Positions 35,052-47,106 of a stretch of DNA of 64,000 nt are shown here, piece after piece (within the stretch, counting starts at the first letter, position 1; every line of letters starts with the position of its first letter). The DNA is from Akebia trifoliata (lineage: Eukaryota; Streptophyta; Magnoliopsida; Ranunculales; Lardizabalaceae). The stretch is from assembly GCA_017979445.1 (NCBI GenBank), contig CM030718.1, positions 23,679,021 to 23,743,020 of the forward strand. Direction: 5' to 3'. The position numbers were made by a program, and so were the translations under genes. The notes under the pieces are model-generated. The model was not told the DNA's origin. It saw nothing but the letters and a program-made list of their open reading frames with translations, and made no database searches.

Positions 35052-35468
35052 TGATAAGAATCCCCATTTGCATGACTTGCAAATGTGGCTTTGGTCCTAT
35101 TTAGAAGTTGCATACAGAAATATTGGGGAAGTTGGCTGAGATATTTTCTTTTGTTAATTTATTAATTGTTTCCTTGTAATTGAAATAGTCAAGTGGTAGT
35201 TAGTTATTAAATGTAAAGAGTTGCTAGAAGCTCTCCTAGTATTTAGTTCCACTAGTCAGAGTTGCTGAAAGCTCTCCTAGTATTCAGTTCCATTAGTTAG
35301 AGTTGCTGAAAGCTCTCCCTTTTATCAGGGGTTATTGTTGTAATAATTGTGGCCTATTTAGGTTCACTCCTCAACAAAATAAAGTACTATGAGCTTGAAT
35401 ACGAATTACTCCCCCAAACCTCTGTTCTTCTTCTTCTCTTCTCTTCTCAAAAAAATTCTTCCTTATCA
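35052..35468 (+). repeat. 5' LTR of the chromovirus
   Basis: TG...CA, 417 bp. It holds three internal repeats of 'gagttgctgaaagctctcct' and a possible polyadenylation region (caacaaaataaagtac). It is identical to the 3' LTR except for one base. Confidence 0.9.
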
Positions 35469-35469
35469 G

Positions 35470-35483
35470 TGGTATCAGAGCCA
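35470..35483 (+). other. Primer binding site of the chromovirus
   Basis: TGGTATCAGAGCCA directly after the 5' LTR is the common plant retrotransposon site complementary to the 3' end of initiator tRNA-Met. Confidence 0.85.
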
Positions 35484-35492
35484 TTCCGGTTC

Positions 35493-36595
35493 ATGGATAC
35501 ACGCGGTAAAACAAACGCAGAGTTTCGTAATGAGGTTAATGAAGCCCTTGCCCGTCACGATACCAACTTCGACGAATTAAACCACAATGTCGGTGAATTA
35601 AACCACAATTTTGGTCGGGTCAGTGATGCCTTACAAGGAGTCCTTGCTGAAATGCAGGCATTGCGAATGGCCCAACCCAGTCGCACCCTTGACAGAGAAG
35701 TTAATCCATTTGCGGTTGGAGAAACTTCCCACAACAGGTCTTCCGCCACAACCACTCCCATTCGAGATCAGAATCACACTAACCTCAAGCTGAATTTTCC
35801 GACCTATGGAGGCGAGGATCCCACCGGGTGGATATTCAAAGCCGAGCAATACTTCGAGTTTAAGAATATCGACTCTCCACAACAGGTGCAGTTGGCATCA
35901 TTTCACCTGGAAAATGTGGCACTTCAATGGTATAGATGGTATACAAAAAATCGTGGTCCCTTACGCTGGAACGAGTTTACCAAAGCCCTCCTCCATCGCT
36001 TTGGTCCAACTGATTATGATGATCCGTCAGAAGCATTATCACGTCTCAGACAAACTACGACAGTTAATGCGTACCAAAAGGCATTTGAAAAATTATCCCA
36101 CAAGGTAGATGATCTTCCGAAATTTTTTTTGGTTGGTTGTTTTATTGCAGGGTTGAAAGATGAAATTCGATTGGATGTACGAGTTAAGCAACCGAAAACG
36201 CTATCCGAAACAATCAGTGTGGCTCACCTCATTGAAGAACGAAACCAATTTCAACGGAAACCGAGTAATTATTTTCGGCCTGCAACACCCTTACACCCAA
36301 CCAGACCCCAACCAAGTTCCACGGTGGGACTTCTTGGACCTTCTCCTTCTCAGCAGCCAAGTCAGGCAATCAAACATTTCAACGGGCCTGTTCGGCGTCT
36401 CACGGGACAAGAAGCCAAGGAGAGACGAGAAAAGGGCCTATGTTTTTATTGCGATGAGAAGTACATACCTGGACACCGTTGTTCACGACCACAGCTGTTC
36501 TTGATGGTAGATGTGTTACCGGGAGATGAAGTCGAGGATGTGGACATGGACATAGAGCCCTCCGAAGAGGCCATTCCAGAAATATCGTTCCATGC
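35493..36595 (+). pseudogene. gag region, interrupted by nested element
   Basis: Begins with ATG (MDTRGKTNAEF) 10 bp after the primer site. The longer upstream open frame lies inside the LTR. An N-terminal heptad-like segment (ELNHNVGELNHNFG) is followed by a Retrotrans_gag-type core (W...W..FTKALLHRFGP) and a CCHC zinc knuckle (CFYC...GHRC) near 36440-36485. An acidic linker then leads toward the protease. The frame is broken at 36596 by insertion of the nested LTR. The terminal residues that read on into that LTR, up to a stop at 36629, are not gag. Before the insertion the frame would have passed into the protease part at 43791. Confidence 0.85.
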
Positions 36596-37202
36596 TGTAG
36601 ACACCCCATTTTTGCATCCGCCTGATTAATCAAATCATAAACCCTAAGAGAAGTAGGTCTAGAAGCTCCCCTAGCCCCCCATAAACCCTAGTTTTGGAGC
36701 CCCAACTCTTTACCTAACATCCCTCCTTCAATTTTAGTCTAGAAAACACCTAAAATCCCTCCAAAAATACCCCCAAATCCGCAACAAACTTGAAGAGTTC
36801 AGATCCAAAAACAAGGAGATACCTTGATCTAGGAGATCCGAAGTCAAATCTGGAGACAGAACGAAGTAAGGGAGTACAGTACAATGAGCTCTTTTGTCAG
36901 ATCTGAGGGAACAAAATCCTTGCTATCGGAAAGGTATGTAATTTTTTTATTTTATCTAGGTTTTTAGCAATGTGATATATTTGGGAAGTTAGTAGAGACC
37001 GGCTTTGGCCGGGCGGGGTTGGTGCCTAACACCTTCCAACCCCGTAACATGATCCCCGAATTCAGATTTTTTGTGGTAGATTAGTTCTTTTTATCCATGT
37101 TAGAGTCAGTTTGGTTCCTAGACCACAATAACTAGGTGGCGACTCCCAAACCTCAAGGGTCAAAAGCGGATCCGCGCACCCCACGGATCGATGGCGCTTT
37201 CA
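36596..37202 (+). repeat. 5' LTR of the nested element
   Basis: TGTAGACACCCC ... ggcgctttca, 607 bp. It contains a GC-rich 'ccggctttggccgggcgggg' segment. It pairs with 43183-43790. Confidence 0.9.
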
Positions 37203-37203
37203 G

Positions 37204-37222
37204 TGGCGACTCCACTGGGGAC
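37204..37222 (+). other. Primer binding site of the nested element
   Basis: TGGCGACTCCACTGGGGAC one base after the LTR. The equivalent site in the old relative at 9249 is TGGTGACTCTGCTAGAGA. The tRNA is not assigned. Confidence 0.7.
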
Positions 37223-37448
37223 TATTGAGGATCAAACTTGAAAAACCCCAAGTATGGGAGCATTGCCAAGATGACCTAGTTTTTTTTTATTTAGTTGGAT
37301 TTATTTTTTCTCTTTATTTATTTTTTTATCTTGATTGTAGATGATTTTGGGTATTGCATTTTTTTTTTCCAATTAAGGATCACTTTTTGATGACTCCTAA
37401 ATAATGAAAGATTCAAATTAACCTATGAAAATGATGGAATGATGGAGG

Positions 37449-38200
37449 TTGGACAGAAATATTAAAACGTTTTTAGAGAATATTCTAGTGAGAATTAAGT
37501 CTGGGAGCCTCTTAATAAAATATAGATCTTGTCGAGTAGATTAATTTAGAATCTGAGTTCACTCAATTTCGTTATCGGAAGCCTTAGATATCATCGATGC
37601 AAGTTCAATCTGTAAATCTGAAATTATTTCTGAATGAAAGTTGGGACAGCAACGTTAAAACTTTTTTACAGAATATTCTAGTGAGAACTAAGTCTGGGAA
37701 CCTCTTAATAAAACATAGATCTCGTCGAGTAGATTAATTTAGAATCTGAGTTCACTCAATTTCGTTATCGGAAGCCTTAGATATCATCGATGCAAGTTCA
37801 ATCTGTAAATCTGGAATTATTTCTGAATGAAAGTTGGGACAGCAACGTTAAAACTTTTTTACAGAATATTCTAGTGATAATTAAGTCTGGGAACCTATAA
37901 TAAAATGTAGATCTCGTCGAGTAGATTAATTTAGAATCTGAGTTCACTCAATTTCGTTATCGGAAGCCTTAGATATCATCGATGCAAGTTCAATCTGTAA
38001 ATCTGGAATTATTTCTGAATGAAAGTTGGGACAGCAACGTTAAAAATTTTTTACAGAACATTCTGGTGAGAATTAAGTCTAGGCACCTATTAATAAAATG
38101 TAGATCTCATCGAGTAGATTAATTTAGAACTTGAGTTCACTCGATTTCGTTATCGGGAGCCTTAGATATCATCGATGCAAGTTCAAATTGTATTTTTCTA
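37449..38200. repeat. Four ~190-bp tandem units in nested element
   Basis: Each unit runs from 'gggacagcaacgttaaaac' through 'tctcgtcgagtagattaatt' and 'cgttatcggaagccttagat' to 'tgaatgaaagtt'. Starts are near 37451, 37643, 37836 and 38029. Confidence 0.85.
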
Positions 38201-41167
38201 ATTTACAGAAAATCTGAATTTATCTAATGTTGGCACAATTAATGTTCTTGAGAGTGAGCTCATCTCAACCATTGTCATTCTATCATCAATGTAACACCTA
38301 TTAGAATCTCGATTTATTTTGGATCACCCAAAAGTGATCATTGATTGGACCTTAAAAATTATAAAAATTATGCCTATTGCAATGTTTGTTTGATCAATTA
38401 TTATATGCGATGCTCATTAATTGATTTGCCATGATCTTGACAGATATATTTGTGATGTGTTTGATTTCATCTTAATTTCGATATGATGGGTTTTGGATTA
38501 TTTTCTTGATCAATATTCATTTGATATCCATATGTGATGACATAATCTGGCCCATGGGCTCACGTGTTTGAAAAAGGCCTCGGGCACACCCCACCCTGTT
38601 TTGTACACACCACATGCACGTTTACTGTTTTGAGCACTTACACGTCCCATTTAGCCAACGTGGCACTAGTGCGTGGCCCGGTCTCTTCGGAGATGCGACG
38701 TCATTCATGAAACCCACAACTCCAGTCACGTACCTTAGGGTATATCAAACTGGGGGCATTAATACCGTCTGATCAGGTGATTCTGAGAGATATATTGATG
38801 CACCCAGGCTGGGGCAACCTGAGCCTTTGACCTATTGTAAGCCACACAGTCACATGTCCCGATTGCCAACGTAGTACTAGTACGTGGTCGGTCCCCTCGT
38901 GGGATGCCAAACCATTTATGAAAGTTACAACTCTTGACTCGTACCCGTAGGTATAAAAGGTAATCTAAGTATATCAATTGCACTTCTTGGTCAAAATCGG
39001 TGCCTAAGCAAGATCTTGCCCCGCTGTACCCTACTGTACGAGGGGGATAGACTACGTCTATTCTAAACGAGAGGTATTTAAGTGGGCCTTGCTCAGCATT
39101 GTGCGCCACCTCTCAACTGGAGATCAAACTGGCTGTTTTTGGCTTCAGAGAAGTGAATTGAGGTTTTAGATTATCACCTATACGGTATATCAAACCAAAT
39201 CACCATGTATCGAAAGGTATATAGGTGTGTTTGGGCAAGGGTGGCTAGATAAAAATGCATTGCAAGTAGTAAACCTAAAGTCTAGAAGCCTTCTTATAGG
39301 TCACGACCCGAACTGACTATGGGTGTTCCCGGGTTTCTTTATTCAATCCAACCAACAGGTAGGTGGGCAGACCGATCCAGAATAATCAAACAAAATCCGC
39401 AACATCGGTCCGACCCAATCGGTGAAATGTACCGATTAATTTGAACCACTTAAACCAGTTGACCCAATGGACAAATGGATCAAACTGATCGATACCAAAT
39501 CAGTTGGACTAATTGGTTTCACTTTTAAAGATCCAAACCACTTTATCTAGAAAGATTCGATCTTAAGATCAAATTAATTTATCTGATCAAAGGTTCAATC
39601 CCAATCAGGGGTAGACCCGCATCTAACCTTTCTCACTTTCTTGGTCACTATAGACTTATGGTGCATTTGGATTCGATTTTCCGTCAGAGGGCTAATTTAT
39701 ATCAAAATTTTAATCATGTGGTTAAGAGTGAAACCTTCAGAATCAATGATTAATCTTAGGTGCCCCTAAATGTTCTAAATCCTCATCTGTGTTATTTTGG
39801 ATCCGTCAAAAGAGTTATCTAGTCAAAGTACCAGTGTTAAGTCCAAGTAGTCCATCCACCCAGAAGGACCTTCTCTCTTTGTAGATAATTGTCCCTGAGT
39901 TTTCTTTGAGTTTCAATCCAGTTTTTGTCAGTTTTTAAATCCAGTAGTCGAGTTTGTCAATCAATGTTTTTCAATTCCAATAACATAAAGAAGCTTTTGA
40001 TTATCTTGTGTGCAATAATGATGTGAACATAAAATCTAAAATGAGAAATGACTTAAAGCTCACTAACTGAACTTAATAAACATTGGAATTAAAGAGTACA
40101 CTCAAGAAGTGCAAATTGGTGATACATTATCCTCAAGAGAACATGAGAGAATAGTAAACTTACTTGAGAAATTCAACAATATTTCTTGCATGATCTCATA
40201 AGGATATATGGATGAATTACACAAAAACATAGATCAAGTCAAGAGTGATTTCAAAGTCAAAGATTATCGGTCAAAGATAATATAGCTGAAAGCATCAACA
40301 AAGATGCTAAGACTTACAAGTGGATTTACCATGTTCTTTACACAAGTGAAGAAAGTTATCATTCACAAAAGAATATGAGATTTCTTTTGAAGTTTGGAAA
40401 TAGTTGAACGAGTCAATGTCAAATACAAAGAACTCAGTCTCACTCAACTCCGTAGAAGAAGACTGAAGATTACTCTTTCTCAGAAGAAGATTGAAGACTC
40501 ATTCTCAAAAGAAGACCTTACTCGATAGAGCAATCAAGACATCAAGTTCCTAAAACCTTGGCCAAATCAAGTAGTATTTCACAAAAGGAGGCATTCATTG
40601 GTCGAACCATTTTCCTGTCTTACCAAGATGAAGATAACCTTCTTTAGCCCCTCGCAGCCTTTAAAAAAAAATCAATAGCATTTTTTTTCTAAACCACGCC
40701 GACCAACCTTGGGAGGGAATCTTAGTATGAAATACGTTTTGACCTGATCCCAAAAGGAAAAAAAGAAATATTTGGGGTACGTAGGCAACCTGAGAAGTTA
40801 CTTCAGGCCCGGTCATTAAAAGAAAAATGTATTCTCTTAAGGAAAGTGTCATCCAAAAGGAAAATCCCCTATTGAAAGGTTTAAAAGAAAAGAATGCCAA
40901 ACTAAGGGCATTAGAAAAAAGAATCAAAAGAATTGATAAAAAGAAAAGAATGCCAAACTAGGGGCATTTAGAAAAAAAATCAAAATAATTGATAGGAAAG
41001 AGAGAATATCAAACTAGGGGCATTTTGGGAAGTTGAGCCTTATATCTTTTCTTTCTAAACCATATCCTAAGCCCACCTATTAAGTCCTCCTGAAGGCTAA
41101 TTGACTCGGTTAAAGTGCAGGGAACTGAGTAGTTGTCGAGTTGGTTATACAAGATCATCAAGAAAAA
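38201..41167. other. Interior of nested element, non-coding
   Basis: No retrotransposon motif on either strand. The open frames at 38759-39109 and 40661-40927 (- strand) carry no conserved signature. A short duplication of 'aaaagaatgccaaactaggggcatt' is at 40890-41030. Confidence 0.5.
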
Positions 41168-41370
41168 AAAGAGAAGCCCGCTAAGTCGAAAACCTGAAAA
41201 GGCGGCTTAGGCAAAATTTAGGGCATAACCATAAAAAAGAAAGCCTGCTAGGTTGAAAACCTGAAAAGGCGACCTAGGTAAAAATCAAGGCATTATCAGA
41301 AAAAGAAAAACAAAACCCGCTAGATTGAAAACCTAAAGAAGCGATCTAGGCAAAAATTAGGGCATCATCA
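41168..41370. repeat. Three ~73-bp tandem units
   Basis: Units share 'cccgctaggttgaaaacctg', 'aaaaggcgacctaggcaaaa' and 'agggcat', starting near 41176, 41248 and 41316. Confidence 0.75.
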
Positions 41371-42039
41371 AATGGGAGGAAAGGTCCCGTCAAGAAGAAA
41401 AATTCAGAAGGAAGCTTGTGCAGAAACTGCAGAACCATTCAAGCCACGATATTTGTCTTTTAGCCAAGAGCTCACATCCGACAAAGACAATATTGAAGTC
41501 GAAAAAATCAGAAGTCATCTTGAACATTGTAGGATCTTCAAAAGTATGTTTACTTGTTCAAGTGTTCGCTAATGGAAGATGTAGAATCATCAACCACTTT
41601 GAAGAGGAAGATCTTTTATTCTAATATTTATCAAGATTTTTTAAGTCCAGCTCAAGCATTTTTCAAAAGAAATTCGAAAGAAAATGATCAATTCTTTATT
41701 GCACATATGATAATCTTAAGAGTCTTAAATTTAAGAGAATGTCAGTTCTTCTATCTATCATACATCAGAGTCCATATTTTTCAAGCGTAATCCATTCCAT
41801 CAGTCTCGTAGTCAAGTCCCAGTTAAAGCCAACCTTGAAACTAGGGGCATTTTTGAAGGTCATTTAATTCCAAAGTTTTTGTTCTTAATCACATGATAAA
41901 AAGAAAATCATACAAAAGTTTAAAAGTCCGACGAAGCCCAATGATAATTACGAATCCAGATACATGATAAGCCAATAAAGGCCTGATCTTTCAAACTTTG
42001 AGCTCGATTTTGAATCATAGAATGAATTAATAGGATTGT

Positions 42040-42740
42040 TTAAGTTCCTATAAATATAAGCTCGAGAAACGTGACTTAGTAAGTTCGAGTCTGAGAAGCG
42101 AGATTCCAACTTTTTGAATCATAGAATGAATAGGCTTTTTGAAGTGCCTACAAACCTAAGTTCGAGTCCGAGAAACGAGACTCCAACTTGTTGAATCATA
42201 GAATGAATAGGCTTTTTGAAGTGCCTACAAACCCAAGTTCGAGTCCGAGAAACGAGACTCCAACTTTTTGAATCATAGAATGAATAGGCTTTTTGAAGTG
42301 CCTACAAACCTAAGTTCGAGTCCGAGAAACGAGACTCCAACTTGTTGAATCATAGAATGAATAGACTTTTTGAAGTGCCTACAAACCTAAGTTCGAGTCC
42401 GAGAAACGAGACTCCAACTTTTTGAATAATAAATATGCTTTTTGAAGTGCCTATAAACCTAAGTTCGAGTCCGAGAAACGAGACTCCAACGTTTTGAATC
42501 ATAGGCTTTTTGAAGTGCCTATTAACCTTAGTTTGAGTCCGAGAAACGAGACTCCAATTTTAATAGGATTGTTTAAGTTCCTGTAAACCTTAGCCAGAGT
42601 CCGAGAAACGAGACCCCAGTTTTGTTTGAAATCATATTGAATTAATAGGATTGTTTAAGTTCCTTAGCCTGAGAAGCTTGGCTACAATAGGCTCCAGTCC
42701 GATAAATGAGACTCAAACTTTTTCAAACTCTAAAAAGAAT
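42040..42740. repeat. About eight ~73-bp tandem units
   Basis: Units share 'ttgaatcatagaatgaatag', 'gctttttgaagtgcctacaa' and 'gttcgagtccgagaaacgag'. The central copies are nearly identical and the outer ones are eroded. Confidence 0.85.
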
Positions 42741-43168
42741 TTCAAATAGGATTTAACGAAGTTCCTACAATGTTATAACTCCAATTACCTTTGTTAAACC
42801 TTACTATGATTGTTTTCGTTGCATAAGTGCATCTCAATTTTGAATCATTATTGTCAGTGAGAGAAGATCTCTAGGACCTGGCACATTTTTACTCAGTTTC
42901 ACACAGCATCACACCATTGCACACACGTGCACTTTTGCATTAGTTAGGGAGAATTTTCTAAAATTCGAGGATCTGACATCGTCAGTGAGAGTTCAAGCTC
43001 GAGGACCTGACAACCTTTTAGTTCGAGGAGAGTTTTACCCTCAAGGATCCGAACGTCCCGACGAATTGCTAAATCAGGCTGCAAAATGAACTGTCACTAG
43101 CTTTGGCATTCGGATATCGCACTATCTACCAAAATAGATTTGCTATCTAGTTTGCTTCAACCCTCTAC

Positions 43169-43182
43169 CAAAGAGGGGCATC
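43169..43182 (+). other. Polypurine tract of the nested element
   Basis: 'caaagaggggcatc' immediately precedes the 3' LTR, as expected for a plus-strand primer. Confidence 0.7.
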
Positions 43183-43790
43183 TGTAGACACCCCATTTTT
43201 GCATCCGCCTGATTAATCAAATCATAAACCCTAAGAGAAGTAGGTCTAGAAGCTCCCCTAGCCCCCCATAAACCCTAGTTTTGGAGCCCCAACTCTTTAC
43301 CTAACATCCCTCTTTCAATTTTAGTCTAGAAAACACCTAAAATCCCTCCAAAAACACCCCCAAATCCGCAACAAACTTGAAGAGTTCAGATCCAAAAACA
43401 AGGAGATACCTTGATCTAGGAGATCCGAAGTCAAATCTGGAGACAGAACGAAGTAAGGGAGTACAGTACAATGAGCTCTTTTTGTCAGATCTGAGGGAAC
43501 AAAATCCTTGCTATCGGAAAGGTATGTAATTTTTTTATTTTATCTAGGTTTTTAGCAATGTGATATATTTGGGAAGTTAGTAGAGACCGGCTTTGGCCGG
43601 GCGGGGTTGGTGCCTAACACCTTCCAACCCCGTAACATGATCCCCGAATTCAGATTTTTTGTGGTAGATTAGTTCTTTTTATCCATGTTAGAGTCAGTTT
43701 GGTTCCTAGACCACAATAACTAGGTGGCGACTCCCAAACCTCAAGGGTCAAAAGCGGATCCGCGCACCTCGCGGATCGAGGGCGCTTTCA
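43183..43790 (+). repeat. 3' LTR of the nested element
   Basis: 608 bp. It differs from the 5' LTR at about five bases (three clustered in the last 30 bases) plus one extra T. Confidence 0.9.
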
Positions 43791-43795
43791 CATGC

Positions 43796-44585
43796 CTTGG
43801 TTGGAACAACACATCCACAAACTTTTTGGGTTATCGGCAAGGTAGGAAACCGTGAATTAACAGTGCTAATTGATGGGGGCAGCACCCACAATTTTATTGA
43901 TCAGTCTGTTGTTACCAAACTTGGACTATATGTGGTTCGTGACAAGGTATTTCAGGTAACGGTCGGAAATAAAGAAATAATTGAGTGCACAGGTCGTTGT
44001 GTGGGACTCGCCCTCTCCATCCAAGGTTTCATAGTACGAGCTGATTTTTACGTACTTCCTGTTGCAGCTTGTCAGGTAGTTTTGGGGGTGCAATGGTTGG
44101 AAACGTTAGGTCCAATTGAAACTGACTACAAAAAGCTTAGTATGTCCTTCACACAATCCGGTCAGACTTATGTTTTGCAAGGGATGAACCGTTCTGAGCT
44201 CACTCCCATGAGTGACAAAGAATTATTGCATCTATCAGGTATGGGGTTTTTTGTTCATGTGGTTACAGAGGGGGCAACCATCCAAGACACCGAATTACCA
44301 TCGGAACTCAGTCAAATACTATCAACGTTCACACACGTGTTTGAGGAACCCACCAAATTGCCACCTATGCGCAACCACGACCATCGGATTCCATTGCTAC
44401 CAAACCAGCCACCAGTTAATGCAAGACCCTACAGGTACCCGCATTACCAAAAAAATGAGATCGAAAATCTAGTCAAGGAATTCCTCAAAAGCGGAATTAT
44501 TCGACCTAGTCGGAGTCCATTTTCGTCGCCAGTCTTGCTAATCAAGAAGTCAGATGGATCTTGGCGTTTTTGCGTCGACAGTTAA
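43796..44585 (+). pseudogene. Chromovirus protease and start of RT
   Basis: The frame is continuous with gag except for the nested element. The aspartic protease signature is LIDGGSTHNFID near 43867-43902. A linker follows, then the start of reverse transcriptase ([44 protein letters not shown]). The frame ends at a stop at 44583-44585. The bases normally coding for the YRALN-type motif after the FCVD motif are missing, so a small deletion has shifted the frame. The rest of pol is open in the next frame. Confidence 0.85.
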
Positions 44586-47106
44586 GGATAAATTTCCGAT
44601 ACCAGTCATTGATGAGCTGCTTGATGAATTACATGGCGCAAAATTTTTTTCGAAGCTAGACTTGCGATCTGGGTACCACCAAATCAGAGTCCATGAAGAA
44701 GATATACCAAAAACTGCCTTTCGAACTCATGACGGACACTATGAATTCCTAGTGATGCCGTTCGGTTTGACAAATGCCCCGGCTTCCTTTCAAAGTCTTA
44801 TGAACGACATTTTTCGGCCACATTTGCGAAGGTTTATTCTTGTTTTTTTTGATGATATCTTGGTGTATAGCCGGTCTTGGAAGGATCATCTACAACACTT
44901 GACACAAGTGCTTCAAATTCTGTCTGAGCACCACTTATATGTAAAACTCTCCAAGTGCCAGTTTGGGGTAATGAAAGTGGGGTATTTGGGTCACCTTATT
45001 TCCTTCGATGGTGTGGCAGTTGATCCGGCGAAGATACAATCAGTTCAGAATTGGCCAGTGCCCACATCGACTAAGGGTGTTCGTGGGTTCCTTGGGTTGG
45101 CAGGGTATTACCGCAAATTTGTGAGGGGTTTTGGTGTGATAGCAGCGCCATTGACAAAGCTTCTAACCAAAGATGGGTTTAGCTGGTCAGATGAGTCTCT
45201 TTTGGCCTTTAACAAATTGAAAAATGCTCTCATTTCACCTCCGGTATTGCGGCTGCCCGACTTTGCACAGCAGTTTGTGGTGGAATGTGACGCATGTGGG
45301 GATGGTTTAGGTGCCATTTTGTCTCAACAAAACCAGCCAATAGCTTATTACAGTGAAGCCTTGAAAGGAAAGGCCAAATTATTATCAACTTATGACAAGG
45401 AAATGTTGGCTGTGGTAAAAGCCGTTCGAAAGTGGCGACCATACCTCTTGGGCAAGCCGTTTGTAATCAAAACGGACCACCGAAGTCTAAAATATCTCTT
45501 AGAGCAAAGACTCACCACACCTTCGCAAGCACGATGGCTACCTAAAATAATGGGATTCGATTATTCTATTCAGTATAAAAAGGGTAAAGACAACCAAGGT
45601 GCCGACGCTCTCTCACGCATTGCCGTTTTCCAATTTCAGGCTTTGTCTTTACCAATTGCAGATTGGTGGTCGACACTACAACAGGAGGTACTCCAACATC
45701 CTTATTATGCAACTTTGTCTACTAATCTGTCTTTAAATTGTATTCGAAGGGATGGAGTTTGGATGCAAAATGGAAAAATTCACTTGAGTCCCACCTCATC
45801 ACTGTTACCAGCTGTTTTGGCCGATGGCCATTCTTCTCCAGCCGCTGGCCATTTCGGTTATCTAAAGACTCTTAGTCGAATTTCTGCTAGTTTTGTTTGG
45901 CCTGGCATCCGCACCTCCATTAAGGAATTCATTCGAAATTGTGAGGTGTGTCAACGATGTAAAAATGAGACCCTTCGCCCAGCTGGATTGCTTCAACCCC
46001 TACAAATTCCGCAGCGAGTTTGGACGGAAATATCCATGGACTTTGTCGAAGGATTGCCGACTTCACAGGGCCACAACGTGATCATGGTTGTTGTTGATCG
46101 TCTCTCGAAGTATGCACATTTTGTGCCATTAAAGCACCCTTATACAGCAACATCAGTAGCTAAATGTTTTATCAACAATGTTGTGCGATTGCATGGTATG
46201 CCGTTTTCAATCGTCAGCGACCGAGATAAAATTTTCATTAGTACTTTTTGGCAATCTTTGTTCAAGTTGCACGGCACGTCACTGTGTTTCAGTTCCAGTT
46301 ATCACCCACAAACCGACGGCCAAACCGAGGTGGTGAATCGCACCCTTGAGCAATATCTACGATGCTTCACTTATGACCAGCCCAAAAGGTGGATGGAGTG
46401 GCTCTCTTGGGCAGAATATGGATACAATACAACCATCCATTCCTCTACCAAATTGTCTCCTTTCGAAGCAGTTTACGGGGTTCCTCCTCCCTCTATGATA
46501 TCTTACATTCCAGGCACAACAAAAGTTCAGGCTGTAGATGACTTGCTGCGCACAAGAGAGGAAATACTTCGCGAGCTACGACGAAATTTGTTGGAAGCAC
46601 AAATGCGCATGAAGGCACAGGCGGACCTGCATCGTCGCGAAGTCACCTTTGAGATAGGTGATTATGTATTCTTAAGGCTGCAGCCATATCGCCAAAAATC
46701 AGCGGCTTTCCGAAGTTCCTTAAAATTGGCACCTAGATTTTTCGGACCTTTTAAAATCCTTGCCCGAATCGGGTCGGTGGCTTACAAACTAGACCTTCCA
46801 GCAGAGGCACGAATCCACGATGTTTTTCACGTTAGTTTGCTCAAAAAGAAGTGGGGACCCATCAACGAGACAACGATTGTAACACTTCCTCCCATCTCAG
46901 CGGATGCTACTGTACTACCAGAACCTGAGTTCATCTTGGACCGTAGGGTTATTACAAAGGGAAAATACCGTCCGAAAACAGAAATCCTGGTCCAGTGGAA
47001 GGGAGCTCCTCCAGAAGATGCTTCTTGGGAGAACTTGTGGCGTTTCTCCAAAACTTATCCAAAATTCGGCCTTGAGGACAAGGACCTTCTTAGGGGGATG
47101 GATTGA
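44577..47106 (+). pseudogene. Chromovirus RT, RNase H, integrase and chromodomain
   Basis: Open frame of about 840 residues downstream of the RT frameshift. RT blocks include [26 protein letters not shown] and the catalytic FFDDILVYS. RNase H has [23 protein letters not shown] and [10 protein letters not shown]. The integrase zinc finger ends CEVCQRCK; the catalytic core carries the D, D and E residues in [17 protein letters not shown] and GQTEVVNR. The tail has the [11 protein letters not shown] motif and a C-terminal chromodomain ([16 protein letters not shown]). The stop codon overlaps the first bases of the 3' LTR. All catalytic motifs remain, in keeping with a recent insertion. Confidence 0.9.

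Larger units (their letters stand above)
36596..43790 (+). mobile_element. Nested LARD-like non-coding LTR element
   Basis: Flanked by a perfect 5-bp duplication CATGC (36591-36595 and 43791-43795) inside the chromovirus gag-pol frame. It has LTRs of about 607 bp, a primer site, and a polypurine tract just before the 3' LTR. The about 6-kb interior contains no retrotransposon domain in any frame, so it is non-autonomous (LARD type). The interior holds three separate tandem arrays. The LTRs differ by about 5 substitutions and one indel. A decayed relative lies at 7691-9540. Confidence 0.9.

Noticed and set aside
35349..35492. Upstream extension of the gag frame
   Set aside because: This part lies in the 5' LTR and primer site; the same ORF start is repeated in the 3' LTR at 47401, so it is not gag.
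38759..39109. 116-codon - strand ORF in the nested element
   Set aside because: No recognisable domain and no matching frame in the element family relative; taken as chance.
37449..42740. CRISPR-like array
   Set aside because: Units are contiguous tandem repeats without unique spacers, inside a plant LTR element.
35493..47106. An infectious or endogenous virus
   Set aside because: The gag-pol element lacks an envelope gene and has a plant chromovirus domain order with LTRs, so it is a retrotransposon.
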